A stretch of 64,000 nucleotides of DNA from Campylobacter vicugnae (GCF_002139875.1 NZ_CP018793.1:1116001-1180000); one strand, 5' to 3'. Numbered from the stretch's first letter, positions 48,216 through 58,261 are shown. Numbers and translations: made by a program. Notes: generated by a model from the letters alone, not told the origin.

Positions 48216-48872
48216 TTAAGATTGTTGCTTATATATTTTAATATACTCTACCGCACTTACAGCATCGCAACAGACATAATCACAATTTAACTCTAAAATC
48301 TTCTTGCTCTCATATCCACATGTTACGCCTATACTAAATACTCCAGCACTCTTAGCTGCTTTAGCATCCATAGGAGTATCGCCGATCATATAGGCATTTG
48401 ATGCAGTTGCATTTATAGCTTTTAATGCTTTTAAGATAGGCTCTGGATCTGGCTTTGGATTAATAACATCATCTCTGCCAATTACAACGCTAAAATATTT
48501 TAAAATTCCAAGATTTTCAAGTAATATTTTAGAATATAACGAAGTTTTTGTAGTAACAACTCCTAAATTTGCAAACTCGCTAGCAATATTAACAGCCTCA
48601 AAAGCCCCGGGTAAAAGCGTAGTTTGAGCTAAATAATTTTGTCTATAATCCTCTTTATAAACTGCGATAAAATTAGATATTAGATGATTTGGCACACCAA
48701 GAGAGCCAAACATATACTCCAAAGGATGACCAATAAAAGAGCAAATTTGCTCCTTTGATGGCTTAGCAAGATTATGCTCTTTAAATGCTTTGTAAAATCC
48801 ATTTACAATAGCATCGGTTGAGTCAATTAGCGTGCCATCAAGGTCAAATAAAATTGTAGGCTTAAAGCTCAC
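48216..48872 (-). CDS. HAD family phosphatase (phosphoglycolate phosphatase-like)
   Basis: About 218 aa. ILFDLDGTLIDST is motif I (nucleophile Asp). TTKTSLYSK carries the motif II Thr, K126-type Lys is in GRDDVINPKPDPEP, and MIGDTPMDAKAAKSAG is motif IV. I prefer the GTG at 48872 (after AGGAAGAGA) to the ATG at 48890, because the latter overlaps mscS by 29 bases and lacks an SD. Substrate may be phosphoglycolate or another small phosphate ester. Confidence 0.85.
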   Translation of the reverse strand: MSFKPTILFDLDGTLIDSTDAIVNGFYKAFKEHNLAKPSKEQICSFIGHPLEYMFGSLGVPNHLISNFIAVYKEDYRQNYLAQTTLLPGAFEAVNIASEFANLGVVTTKTSLYSKILLENLGILKYFSVVIGRDDVINPKPDPEPILKALKAINATASNAYMIGDTPMDAKAAKSAGVFSIGVTCGYESKKILELNCDYVCCDAVSAVEYIKIYKQQS

Positions 48873-49701
48873 TCTCTTCCTTTTGGTCATATATATGATG
48901 AGTAACTAGCTGAGGATATGGGATACTAATTCCTGCATTATCAAACTCTATTTTAACACTTTCTAGCATATCTGAATTGACTTTTGCATAATCTTCATTA
49001 AGCACCCAAACCTTAGCGATTAAATCTATACTATGAGCTCCTAAAGCAGCAACTGATACACTAGGGGCTGGCTCTTTTAGAATTAGCTTGTTTTGTTCTG
49101 CTACATTTATAATTATCTCTTTGGCTAATTTTAAATCATCTTTATAATCTACGCTAAATAGTAGGTCTATACGCCTTGTAGGAGTTAAAGAGAAATTTAT
49201 AATCTTACCGTTCATCACCTGTTGGTTTGGGATAATAACGCTTTTACCATCAGCAGTAATAACACAAGTACTAAATAAATTTAACTCACTAGCAACGCCA
49301 ATATGTCCGCCGATATCTACGCTATCTCCGATCTTAAATGGTCTAAAAAATACGATCAAAATACCAGCACCAATATTGCCAAATGAGTCTTTAAACGCCA
49401 TACCAATACCAAGCCCAATGGCTCCAAGCATAGCTACAAATGATGTAGTTTCAATCCCAAGATTAGCAAGTGCAGCAATTATAACAACAATTAAAAGAAT
49501 AGTTTTAGAAGAGTTGATAATAAAGCTAGCTATTAACTCATCAATTTTAGCCTTATAGATAACTTTTTGTAAAAGAGAACAAATCCTAGCAACAATCCAC
49601 TTACCAATAAAAAATATAAGAAGTGAAAAAAATAATCGAAGGCCATATTTGGCAACAAGTGCCAATATGACCGTATAATCAAAATCAGTTATAATCTGCA
49701 T
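48862..49701 (-). CDS. MscS-family mechanosensitive ion channel
   Basis: 279 aa. Three membrane helices (~15-110), the pore helix with the Gly/Ala-rich FVAMLGAIGLGIGMAFKDSFGN, then the cytoplasmic beta domain (GDSVDIGGHIGVASELNLF) and a C-terminal alpha-beta domain. It releases solutes on hypo-osmotic shock. It is 2 bases after cadF and overlaps the phosphatase gene. Confidence 0.92.
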   Translation of the reverse strand: MQIITDFDYTVILALVAKYGLRLFFSLLIFFIGKWIVARICSLLQKVIYKAKIDELIASFIINSSKTILLIVVIIAALANLGIETTSFVAMLGAIGLGIGMAFKDSFGNIGAGILIVFFRPFKIGDSVDIGGHIGVASELNLFSTCVITADGKSVIIPNQQVMNGKIINFSLTPTRRIDLLFSVDYKDDLKLAKEIIINVAEQNKLILKEPAPSVSVAALGAHSIDLIAKVWVLNEDYAKVNSDMLESVKIEFDNAGISIPYPQLVTHHIYDQKEESEL

Positions 49702-49703
49702 GA

Positions 49704-50711
49704 TTAATTTCTAAATTTAGCATCAACGCGGCGATTTTGCGCACGACCTTCTTTGGTTTTGTTTGTAGCAATTGGAGATAACTCGCCATAACCAACTGTT
49801 TTAATTCTATCTTTGCTAACACCCATTTTGATTAGCTCTGCTGCTACTGCTTGAGCTCTTCTTTCTGATAATTTTTGGTTGTATTCTTCTGAACCAGTAG
49901 CATCAGTATGGCCTTCTAATAAAACTTTATACTCACTATTTTGAACCAATACTTTTGCTACTTCATCTATTTTTGCAATATATTCTGGGCTTAGCGTTGC
50001 GCTATCAGATTCAAAATTTGCACTTAGACTCAATCTAATTACCTTTTCACAGCCATTTTCATCAACAATAGCACCAGCTGGAGTGCCAGGGCATTGATCT
50101 TTACTATTTAATACTTTATCATTATCATCATCGCCATCTACACTTGTAGGTGCAACTGCTGGGGCTTGAGCTGTTGGCTCAGCCTTAGCACTACCACCAA
50201 ATCCACTAGCAAAACCTAAAGTGTATAAAAATGTATTAGCACCATCTTTGAAAGCTATAGCGTCTCTTGCTTCTAATTTAAGAGCAAAATTATCTACTAC
50301 TTTAAATTTAAGTCCAAGACCAGCCTGACCAAAGCCATCATCATTAGCATCATTTGCCTCTTTGCTCAAATCTTGATAACCAGCACCAACTAAGCCATAA
50401 AGCGAGATAGCATCAGTTATAGCAAAGTCTTTTACTAAGTTTAGATAGTATCTAGCAATATTTGTATCATATCCTACTGATTTGCCATTTCTATCTTCAA
50501 ATGTAGCTTTTGGAGTATAGTCAAATCCCAATTCAACTTGACTTAACCATGATAGATCTAAATTCTTACCCAGTCTAAGACCCATTATCTTTTGATCATC
50601 AATACCTTGAGTACCTTCTGGATGAGCGTATCCACCAACAATAGTAAATTCATAGCCATTATTTGCAAATAAGGCTGAAGCTGCACATAGTGCTAAAAGA
50701 ATTTTTTTCAT
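49704..50711 (-). CDS. cadF: CadF-like OmpA-family fibronectin-binding adhesin
   Basis: 335 aa. Signal peptide ([16 protein letters not shown]), an eight-stranded beta-barrel (~20-175), a proline-rich linker (~178-190), then [19 protein letters not shown], a TSP3-type Asp-rich calcium-binding repeat with a CxC pair, and a C-terminal OmpA peptidoglycan-binding domain ([22 protein letters not shown]). CadF is an outer-membrane adhesin. Its order (cadF-rpsI-rplM) is that of C. jejuni Cj1478-1480. The FRLS-type fibronectin motif of C. jejuni is not evident, so binding may differ. Confidence 0.9.
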   Translation of the reverse strand: MKKILLALCAASALFANNGYEFTIVGGYAHPEGTQGIDDQKIMGLRLGKNLDLSWLSQVELGFDYTPKATFEDRNGKSVGYDTNIARYYLNLVKDFAITDAISLYGLVGAGYQDLSKEANDANDDGFGQAGLGLKFKVVDNFALKLEARDAIAFKDGANTFLYTLGFASGFGGSAKAEPTAQAPAVAPTSVDGDDDNDKVLNSKDQCPGTPAGAIVDENGCEKVIRLSLSANFESDSATLSPEYIAKIDEVAKVLVQNSEYKVLLEGHTDATGSEEYNQKLSERRAQAVAAELIKMGVSKDRIKTVGYGELSPIATNKTKEGRAQNRRVDAKFRN

Positions 50712-50815
50712 TTATTTCCTTAAATAATTAATAATAATCAACAATAAAATTGATTTTAAGAATAATACAGCAAATAAGTTTAAAAAAATATAAATTAATA
50801 ATATAGAATAAAAAC

Positions 50816-50887
50816 TAAAAGAGATAAAGACCGGAGCTAAAAATTTAGCTCCGAAACTATTACAAAAAGGAGGTTTATCTGTTGGAC
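50816..50887 (-). ncRNA. Candidate small RNA with anti-Shine-Dalgarno sequence upstream of cadF
   Basis: Minus strand: perfect TATAAT at 50894-50899, predicted start near 50887, GTCCAACAG then AACCTCCTTTTTG, then the 10-bp perfect hairpin CGGAGCTAAA/TTTAGCTCCG (50832-50853) and a T-rich GTCTTTATCTCTTTT tail: ~70 nt. It lies between the rpsI terminator and cadF. The plus strand reads hairpin + AAAAAGGAGG + TTG with only a 10-codon frame, so a decayed peptide unit is possible. The same sequence could instead be cadF leader. Confidence 0.4.
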
Positions 50888-50972
50888 TTTGAAATTATAT
50901 GTAATCAATTTTAACTTAATGAAAATCTATTATAAATTTTTGCTAAATATGTAAATATTAAATAAAATGATA

Positions 50973-50995
50973 CCAAAGACCATAAAGGCCTTTGG
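50973..50995 (-). terminator. Terminator of rplM-rpsI
   Basis: CCAAAGACC (50973-50981) pairs with GGCCTTTGG (50987-50995) with one G-T pair, followed on the minus strand by TATCATTTTATTT. Confidence 0.75.
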
Positions 50996-51012
50996 AAATT
51001 TGAATAAAGATA

Positions 51013-51402
51013 TTATCTTTTTGAGAATTGTGGGCTTCTTCTTGCTTTTCTGCGACCATATTTTTTACGCTCAACAACACGACTATCACGTGTTAGAAGA
51101 CCTTGTGGTTTAAGAGCTGCTCTAAAAGTAGCATCGATAGAAGCTAAAGCTCTAGAGATACCATGGCGAAGAGCTTCAGCTTGAGCTGAATATCCACCAC
51201 CTAAAGTTGTAGCAGTGATATCCATAGAAGTCTCTTGTTTTGTAACTAATAGAGGTTGAACAACTTTAAGCTTAATAGCTTCATGTCCGCCTAACCAGCT
51301 ATTTAAATCCATACCATTTACTATAATTTTGCCGCTACCTGGTTTTACCCAAACTTTAGCAACTGCTGTTTTTCTCTTACCTGTTGCGTATGTTGTTGCC
51401 AT
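51013..51402 (-). CDS. rpsI: 30S ribosomal protein S9
   Basis: 129 aa. [19 protein letters not shown] and the basic C-terminus [18 protein letters not shown]...FSKR, which reaches the P-site tRNA, are diagnostic. It follows rplM by 2 bases. Confidence 0.98.
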   Translation of the reverse strand: MATTYATGKRKTAVAKVWVKPGSGKIIVNGMDLNSWLGGHEAIKLKVVQPLLVTKQETSMDITATTLGGGYSAQAEALRHGISRALASIDATFRAALKPQGLLTRDSRVVERKKYGRRKARRSPQFSKR

Positions 51403-51404
51403 TA

Positions 51405-51830
51405 TTATTTTCCTTCTTTAGCTATTTGTGCAGTGTGTGGATGCTCACTACCAGCATAGATTTTTAATTTTTTAAGCATCTCTTTACCTAACTTTGTTTT
51501 AGGTAGCATACCACGAACCGCCAATTTATAAAGCTTTTCAGGTTTATTAGCTAATAAATCACCAAATTTTTCGCTTTTTACGCTACCAAAATAGCCTGAA
51601 TGTCTATGGTATAGTTTTGTTTCAGCTTTATTAGCACCTGTAAATTCTGCTTTGCTAGCATTAATGATGATTACATAATCACCGCAATCAACATTTGGGC
51701 TAAATCCTGGCTTATGTTTGCCACGAAGTAGTGTAGCAGCTTCAGTTAGCAATCTACCAAATCTCTTTCCAGAAGCATCTAGAACGATCCAATCGCGTTT
51801 TACTTCGTTTGGCTTTGTTATATTTGTCAT
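51405..51830 (-). CDS. rplM: 50S ribosomal protein L13
   Basis: 141 aa. [34 protein letters not shown] and [14 protein letters not shown] are conserved L13 segments. It heads the rplM-rpsI operon, which is typically autoregulated at the mRNA leader in other bacteria. Confidence 0.98.
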   Translation of the reverse strand: MTNITKPNEVKRDWIVLDASGKRFGRLLTEAATLLRGKHKPGFSPNVDCGDYVIIINASKAEFTGANKAETKLYHRHSGYFGSVKSEKFGDLLANKPEKLYKLAVRGMLPKTKLGKEMLKKLKIYAGSEHPHTAQIAKEGK

Positions 51831-51868
51831 AATCTTGCCTTTTATCTATAATTAATTTAAGAGTTGGA

Positions 51869-51874
51869 ATTATA
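51869..51874 (-). promoter_or_regulatory. Promoter of rplM-rpsI
   Basis: Minus strand AACTGGATATAATTCCAACTC: TATAAT + TCCA, the same string as the rRNA promoters in this window. Confidence 0.6.
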
Positions 51875-51918
51875 TCCAGTTTTACTTAAAAATAGCTGAA
51901 TTTAAGAAAATTTTTATA

Positions 51919-54699
51919 TTATAGATTAAGAATTTGAATTTCCCTACTCATTATATAGATAATGCTTGCATTTATCGTTTTTTGTGGATAAATTTGAGAT
52001 AAAATCTTAGCATAATGAGCTACTTGTATCTTGTGTTCATCGCCTTGATTGGTTGAGCTTTTATAATCAATTATATGAATCTCTTTTTCGTTCATACATA
52101 ATAAATCTATACGCTTAAGTTCGCCATTAAAACCGATATCTTGCTCTTTGTATAGCTCTTTATTTTTTATAATTTCTAAAAACTCACTACAAGCTAAAAG
52201 TTTATCAACTCTTAATTTAATATCTTCTAAGCTACTCATCTCTAAAAGATTTCCAAATTTATTATACAAGCAATTTTGCGCTATCTCTTTTGAGTTTGGA
52301 TCGTTAAAATCAATACTTTCAAGATAGTAATGTAAAGCCTTTCCAAAATAGACTGAGGCTAAATTTAATTCACTATTTGTCTCATTATTTGCTACTATAT
52401 CTTGAGGGGCAACCTTCATAAATGGCTCAAGATTAACTACCTGGCTAGGCTCTTTTGGCTCTTTTTTATTGGAGGCTTGAATACTTCCTATCTCACATTC
52501 ATCTAAATTTACATACTCTATAAGATCATTACTACTTGTATAATAACTTGTAAAATACGAGCTATGTTGGCCTTTAGGGGTTTTGTTTGCTAGAATAATT
52601 AAGCCATGTTTAGCACGAGTAAGAGCAACATAAATTTTATTTATGGTCTCATCTTTATCAAGAGATTTTTGTTTGTTTTTAAGATTTATATAGTTCTCAT
52701 CGCCTAAGTACTCAAAAATCTTATTGTGCAATCTAACATCCCAGCTATTTGTATCTAAATTATATTCCATTAAAAACTTATCTGTATTATTATTTAATTT
52801 ACCAATATAATCAACTACAATTACATAATTAAATTGCAATCCTTTGCTCTTATGCACTGTCATTATAGTTATGCCATTTTGGCTACTTTTAGCACTTAGA
52901 GTCTGGTCATTGCTAATATTAAAAGCAAAATCATATATATCGCTATAACTACTGCTAATCTCATATAGTTTAAGCATATCAATATCGCCAGGTTCAATGC
53001 CAAGATATTTAGCAATAAATTTAAGGGTTTGAGCTACGCTGCTTTCTTTTTTTAACTCTAGTTTATCTTTTTTGATATTAAGAATTTCATAAACTGCCCA
53101 AGAGTGTATCTCATCACCGAAAATGCAGTATTTAACAAACTCTACAACAGCAGCGACATTAGCACTTTTTATAAGATTATTTGTGGTTTGTGTAGATATC
53201 TTTAATCCTTTAAACTCTAAAAAATACTTAATCTCATCTATATCTTTATTATTCCAGCAAAGTATGGCTATATCTTCATATGCAACGCCTAAATCATACA
53301 AATGAACGATATTTTCATAAATTTTATCTTGATGTTTGCCTGTATCAAATTTAGCTACTTTGACATAGCCATCATTTTTGCTATTTGGGATCTGGTCTAT
53401 GTAATTTAAATACTTATCTTTAAATACTCTATTTACATACTCTACTACGAGCTTATCACTTCTGTAATTTTTATCTAGACTTTGACTTTTTATCTGTATA
53501 AAATCGGCCTTTAGTTTATCAAAAAGCTCCTTTTGACCCCCACGAAATCTATATATGCTTTGCTTAGTATCGCCTACATAAAAAAAGCTTCCAAGCCCAT
53601 TTTGCCCTACTCCAGATACGCTCTCAGCAATAAGTGGCTCAAGAATCTCATATTGTTTTATGCTAGTATCTTGAAACTCATCAATTAAAATATGTCTAAT
53701 CTTTGCATCAAGTCTAAAATAGAGCATATCAATATCTTGTTTATTATCACTAGTTAGTAGCTCATTTACCCAGTTTGTAATATCATCAAAGCTTAGGCTA
53801 TTTTCACGGCGATTTACATTGGAAATTGCTTTTTTATACAACTTTGCAAACTTTGAAATTTGAGATATTTCATACTTTTCAAGAGCTAAATAGTACTCTT
53901 TTAAAGCTTGCATAAATCCATCTCTAGCACTGACAAACTCAACATTATCTCTAACTTTATTAAAATTTCTACTTGTGTAATTTATCACTACTGGCTTTTT
54001 TATAATCTGGCTTAATTTTAGATTTTTATCAAAATTATTATTATATGAAGCAACATTGTGCAATCTTAAAGCTACATCACATAGCTCATTATATTTTTGC
54101 ATAACATCATCAATCATAGGGCAAGGCGCTTCAAATGGTTCAAATTTACACTGGCTAAGTAGTTTAAGCTTATCAAATAGATTATTTTCATTATTATCAG
54201 AATCATTTAAATATTGCGCTATATCTCCTACCATAGAGTTAATTTCTAGTAATCTTTCAAACTCTTTTTTAATCAAATCTGTATTATTGCTAACTGAATT
54301 GAAATCTGGCATTAGACCCAAATTTAAGCTAAACTGTCTAAGAATCGTAGCAAAAAATGAATCAAATGTAGATATATTTAACTCATTTGATAAAAATATA
54401 TCCATCATATTATCTCGAAGGCTTAAAACCTGCTTACTATCCATATCCAAAAGCTCACAAAGTGCTTCTAGTTCTCCTTTTTGATCATCTTTATGAAGAT
54501 TACAAAATGTAGTTGTAATCCTATGAAGCATCTCATTAGCAGCTTTATTAGTAAAGGTTAGGGCTAGAATTTTATTTGGGTAATTGCCTTTTAATAATAA
54601 AGCAATATAACGAACAGAAAGCGCAAAAGTTTTTCCACTTCCAGCACTAGCTTCTAAACATAAATAGTTTTTAAAGCTCATTTTAATCCCTTTAGACAT
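51919..54699 (-). CDS. addA: ATP-dependent helicase/nuclease subunit A (AddA/RecB-like)
   Basis: 926 aa. UvrD/RecB helicase: Walker A LEASAGSGKTFALSV (residues ~14-28), motif Ia LALTFTNKAANEM, Walker B ILIDEFQDTS, motif III GDTKQSIYRFRGG, motif V MTVHKSKGLQF, motif VI VALTRAKHGL. The C-terminal ~120 residues hold a PD-(D/E)XK nuclease (LKRIDLLCMNEKEIHIIDYKSS). With AddB it resects double-strand breaks. It overlaps addB by 22 bases. Confidence 0.92.
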   Translation of the reverse strand: MSKGIKMSFKNYLCLEASAGSGKTFALSVRYIALLLKGNYPNKILALTFTNKAANEMLHRITTTFCNLHKDDQKGELEALCELLDMDSKQVLSLRDNMMDIFLSNELNISTFDSFFATILRQFSLNLGLMPDFNSVSNNTDLIKKEFERLLEINSMVGDIAQYLNDSDNNENNLFDKLKLLSQCKFEPFEAPCPMIDDVMQKYNELCDVALRLHNVASYNNNFDKNLKLSQIIKKPVVINYTSRNFNKVRDNVEFVSARDGFMQALKEYYLALEKYEISQISKFAKLYKKAISNVNRRENSLSFDDITNWVNELLTSDNKQDIDMLYFRLDAKIRHILIDEFQDTSIKQYEILEPLIAESVSGVGQNGLGSFFYVGDTKQSIYRFRGGQKELFDKLKADFIQIKSQSLDKNYRSDKLVVEYVNRVFKDKYLNYIDQIPNSKNDGYVKVAKFDTGKHQDKIYENIVHLYDLGVAYEDIAILCWNNKDIDEIKYFLEFKGLKISTQTTNNLIKSANVAAVVEFVKYCIFGDEIHSWAVYEILNIKKDKLELKKESSVAQTLKFIAKYLGIEPGDIDMLKLYEISSSYSDIYDFAFNISNDQTLSAKSSQNGITIMTVHKSKGLQFNYVIVVDYIGKLNNNTDKFLMEYNLDTNSWDVRLHNKIFEYLGDENYINLKNKQKSLDKDETINKIYVALTRAKHGLIILANKTPKGQHSSYFTSYYTSSNDLIEYVNLDECEIGSIQASNKKEPKEPSQVVNLEPFMKVAPQDIVANNETNSELNLASVYFGKALHYYLESIDFNDPNSKEIAQNCLYNKFGNLLEMSSLEDIKLRVDKLLACSEFLEIIKNKELYKEQDIGFNGELKRIDLLCMNEKEIHIIDYKSSTNQGDEHKIQVAHYAKILSQIYPQKTINASIIYIMSREIQILNL

Positions 54700-57035
54700 A
54701 GGGTCTCATATGGGCAATTATTGCAATTTTTCGTATTTTGTGTAAAGCAAATTTGGGTATTTGAAATTTCTTTTAGTTTATTTAATTCGCAACTTAAATC
54801 ATCAATACTCTTTTTATTCTCTACAAATTTATTATCTTTTAATGAGTAAAAATAACCCTTAGTCTCTTTATGAAATTTGGCTAAATATAACATCTGATAA
54901 AATGCCAATTGAAGTGATTTATCAACAATATTTCCAGTCTTATAATCAATCAACCAAATATCATCTCCATTTATATCTACTCTATCAATATTGCCCATAA
55001 TAGGCACACCATTAAACTCAGCCTCGATACTAAGCTCGCAATCTTTTACGCTAAAACCATCTTTAAAGTGCTTGTTTTGTTCAGATTCAAATGCATCAAG
55101 TTTGATTTTAAATAGCTCATTTTTTAATGTTGGTGTTGTATTTTCATAGTTATTATACAAATTTAAAAACTCATTTTTATCAAAATTATATGGTGATTTT
55201 TTAAAATATTCACACAATGCGCTATGTACAATATTACCAAACTCAAGAGCATCTTTATTACCAAATCTAGACTCTTTAATATTTTTAATATATTTATAAT
55301 AATATCTTCTTGGACACTCTAAATATGTATTTAAACGACTAAATGAGATTGCACTATCAAAAAAGTTATGCATCTTTATAATCTCTTTTGAATTAAGATT
55401 AATAGCAATGCCACCTTGATATAACGCATTTTCGTATGAGCTTTGAGGTGATGTAATCTCTACTATATTATCAAAATCTTTAATAAATCTTGAGAGCATA
55501 TTTTCATCATCTTTGACATAGCTAATAGATACAATTTTGGCTCTATTTATCAAACTTTCATAATAAAATCTTTGCAAATTTTCTCTATCACTATGGCTTA
55601 TAAGTCCGGCATCTTTTCTTACTGATGAGCTTAAAAACATCTCTTTTTGGCTTCTTTTTGGGACAAATGAGTCGTTAAAATCCACTATCACAACACCATC
55701 ATAACTTCTAGAGCGGCTTTCTAAAATTCCCATTACAGTAACTAAACCACCGCCTACTATGCTCTCTTTTTTATTGGCAAAATTAAGCAAAAATAGCTCA
55801 AAAATTTCACTAAATTTAAGATCTATTTGAGATAAAAGATTTTTTATATTAAATAGCTCAATTGCGATGATTTGATTAATTTCTAAATTTATCTTAATAG
55901 TATCTAATACTGATTTTATCAAATTCTCAAAACTATCATAATTAACTTTAGAGTTAAATCTATTTTTAATATCAATATATATTTGCGTAGGCAATTTAAA
56001 ACTATTTAATGTAGCAATTATTTGGTTTGGAGTTTTTATATCTTTTATATAATTTTCATTAAATTCATAATTTATATCTTGAATTATAGCCTCTTTTAGA
56101 TTGTGTAAAAGAGTATAAATTGGATTATTTTTTAAGCTTTTACCCATAGCATAATTTAGCATATTATTCTCATCTAAATTTTGCAAAACCAAAGCAAAAC
56201 TCTCATCAGGCAAAATTACAGCTATATTTTGTGGTTCAATACCAGCTCTAATCATTTTAGATATCTCATCAAAAACAAAGGCTGCTTGAAGACTGCGAAG
56301 CCTAAAACTTTTAAGATTAATACTTGAGTGGGTTTTTATTTTTGAAGAATTATTAATCGTTTTATTGCTAAGATTGATATTATAATTATAACCAATTTCT
56401 AAATTTAAATTTGTAAAATGGGCAATCTCTTTAATAATTTTTTTATTAAATTTACTACAATCAACATCTATAAATAGCTGTATTTTAGAGCTAATTTTAG
56501 TTAAAATTTCCCATTCTAAAGAGCTTAAATTTCCATCGATTCTAAACTCAATCTTATCAAAATTACTAATAAAATTTGAGTTTATCTCATAGCAATCGCT
56601 AAGAGTAATTTCATCATATAAACCCAATGTAGTTAAATTTTGCCTATAAATTCGCCCTAAATTATCTAAAATAGCTAGATGTTCATCATAGCTAGAATAT
56701 GTATCTGCCATACTTAGGTCTGATATAGTGCGTTTTTCTCTGCTAAGTTCTTTAAAAAATGAAAATAGATAGTTTGAATTTTTTAAAAATAGTAAAAATT
56801 CATTTTTGATGTTTAATATTTCAGAGATATTTTTTACCTTGCTAACTGCATCTTTCATATGAAGCAAACACTCAGTTTGACTAGCATATCGTCTATTTGG
56901 CACATAAATAGCCTCATTGAAAAAATCAGCTATACTAATAGCCTTAGGCAAAAGGCAATTAGAATTTAATCTACTAGAGTAGAAATCTCGCACATTTCTA
57001 GATGAACTAAGTACAAAAAGGCTATTATTTTGCAT
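54678..57035 (-). CDS. addB: ATP-dependent nuclease subunit B (AddB-like)
   Basis: 785 aa. The C-terminal PD-(D/E)XK nuclease (~560-760) has GNIDRVDINGDDIWLIDYKTG. Cysteines at LECPRRYYYKYI and NCNNCPYETLC are placed as in the AddB iron-sulphur cluster. The N-terminal part is helicase-like but lacks a Walker A, so it is the inactive partner. It overlaps the FixH-like gene by 11 bases and addA by 22. Confidence 0.85.
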   Translation of the reverse strand: MQNNSLFVLSSSRNVRDFYSSRLNSNCLLPKAISIADFFNEAIYVPNRRYASQTECLLHMKDAVSKVKNISEILNIKNEFLLFLKNSNYLFSFFKELSREKRTISDLSMADTYSSYDEHLAILDNLGRIYRQNLTTLGLYDEITLSDCYEINSNFISNFDKIEFRIDGNLSSLEWEILTKISSKIQLFIDVDCSKFNKKIIKEIAHFTNLNLEIGYNYNINLSNKTINNSSKIKTHSSINLKSFRLRSLQAAFVFDEISKMIRAGIEPQNIAVILPDESFALVLQNLDENNMLNYAMGKSLKNNPIYTLLHNLKEAIIQDINYEFNENYIKDIKTPNQIIATLNSFKLPTQIYIDIKNRFNSKVNYDSFENLIKSVLDTIKINLEINQIIAIELFNIKNLLSQIDLKFSEIFELFLLNFANKKESIVGGGLVTVMGILESRSRSYDGVVIVDFNDSFVPKRSQKEMFLSSSVRKDAGLISHSDRENLQRFYYESLINRAKIVSISYVKDDENMLSRFIKDFDNIVEITSPQSSYENALYQGGIAINLNSKEIIKMHNFFDSAISFSRLNTYLECPRRYYYKYIKNIKESRFGNKDALEFGNIVHSALCEYFKKSPYNFDKNEFLNLYNNYENTTPTLKNELFKIKLDAFESEQNKHFKDGFSVKDCELSIEAEFNGVPIMGNIDRVDINGDDIWLIDYKTGNIVDKSLQLAFYQMLYLAKFHKETKGYFYSLKDNKFVENKKSIDDLSCELNKLKEISNTQICFTQNTKNCNNCPYETLCLKGLK

Positions 57036-57558
57036 AAAGTTCTATATTGTAAAATCCAGTTTTATTATCATCAACAATAAGTTTAGCTTTAATCTGCCAT
57101 CTGCCTACTTTAGTTAAATTTAGATCACTTATAGCCAACTTGCCATTAATATTTCGCCCATTTAGCTCTCTATCAAATTCACTACTATCTGGACGAGTTA
57201 GCAATATCTTAGAACTATATTTAGTAGCATTTGTATCAAATTTGATATTAAAGTTTTGATTTAATGGAACTATTGTAGCAGTTTTACCTTTGCGAAGTTT
57301 TTGAATTTCATTTGGCAATATCTTGGAGTTTAGCTCAATTTGCGGAGTTGTATCAAAGGCAAATTCACGATTAAAATTTGCTTGAGCTGCTTGAATTTCA
57401 TTAAAATTATTATCAACTTTTTGATATTTATCAAAGTAATAATCATCCATATGCACAGGATAATCAAGCGAATAATATATAGTGTAAGCACATGAACATA
57501 CTATGGCAAATATAGAGATTACAATCCCGTATGGCCAAAAAGTTTTATTTTTTTGCAT
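57025..57558 (-). CDS. FixH-like protein of the cbb3 oxidase cluster
   Basis: 177 aa. One N-terminal membrane helix (IVISIFAIVCSCAYTIYYS) with DYPVHMDDYYFDKYQ just after it, then a periplasmic beta-sandwich-type domain ending in LTKVGRWQIKAKLIVDD. This fits FixH/CcoH proteins that help assemble cbb3 oxidase. It lies in the operon after the TPM-domain gene. Confidence 0.75.
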   Translation of the reverse strand: MQKNKTFWPYGIVISIFAIVCSCAYTIYYSLDYPVHMDDYYFDKYQKVDNNFNEIQAAQANFNREFAFDTTPQIELNSKILPNEIQKLRKGKTATIVPLNQNFNIKFDTNATKYSSKILLTRPDSSEFDRELNGRNINGKLAISDLNLTKVGRWQIKAKLIVDDNKTGFYNIELYAK

Positions 57559-57560
57559 TA

Positions 57561-58163
57561 TTAACCTTTATTAAATTTACGAAAAATTAAAACAATAATC
57601 ACAAGAATAATTGAACCATATATTAAGTATCTAAAGATATTTATAGTGTCTCTATTTTGTGAGCCTATTGAATTTTCTAAAATAATATTTTTACTAGCTG
57701 CTATTTGATCGGCTATATCGGCATAGCCATTTAGCATAGAGGAATTATAGATATCTTTACCTTTATTTTGTGTTAATAGTGGAATTATTGAACCAGTTTG
57801 TGGAAATGGACTTAATACTGCCTCTTTATCAAATAGTGCTAAAGCATCATTTGAAGCAAATATATCAAGCTGACCAGCCTTGCTAGAAAAATCCTTAGGA
57901 ATAATAGCTAAAACAACATATGGTGCTTGAAGTGTTTTGATATGAGAACTAGCTATATCTTTTAGATTTATCCCTTTTATGTTCTCTGCAGTCAATAGAT
58001 CTAAACTAACTCCGGTTTTACTCTTAAGTTCTTTACCGATTGAATTTAGCTTGATCTCCACAGCCTCACTGATAATATTAGCATTATCAATTACAGCTCC
58101 ATACGCACATATATTAAGCAAAGCGGCAATAAAGCCGCTTTTAAGAATATTAAATACTCTCAT
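57561..58163 (-). CDS. TPM-domain membrane protein
   Basis: 200 aa. Signal peptide, a periplasmic TPM-like domain (~22-140: AVIDNANIISEAVEIKLNS...KTGVSLDLLTAENIKG) and a C-terminal membrane helix (IFRYLIYGSIILVIIVLIFRKF). Function unknown; it travels with the cbb3 genes. Start ATG overlaps the stop of the 33-aa gene (ATGA). Confidence 0.75.
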   Translation of the reverse strand: MRVFNILKSGFIAALLNICAYGAVIDNANIISEAVEIKLNSIGKELKSKTGVSLDLLTAENIKGINLKDIASSHIKTLQAPYVVLAIIPKDFSSKAGQLDIFASNDALALFDKEAVLSPFPQTGSIIPLLTQNKGKDIYNSSMLNGYADIADQIAASKNIILENSIGSQNRDTINIFRYLIYGSIILVIIVLIFRKFNKG

Positions 58164-58261
58164 CCGATGAAAAGACTATTTGGTGTAAGCACTGACCAAG
58201 CAGTTATAGCCGCAGCAATCACAAGTCCAATTACAATCAATGATTCTAATAGATTAGACAT
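58160..58261 (-). CDS. Small membrane protein (33 aa) in the cbb3 operon
   Basis: ATG at 58261 follows a strong SD (TAAGGAGT). The 33 residues (MSNLLESLIVIGLVIAAAIT...) form one membrane helix with a short polar start. The stop TGA overlaps the ATG of the TPM gene, so it is translationally coupled. It is too short for many gene finders. A role as a small subunit or assembly factor of the oxidase is a reasonable guess, unproven. Confidence 0.75.
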   Translation of the reverse strand: MSNLLESLIVIGLVIAAAITAWSVLTPNSLFIG

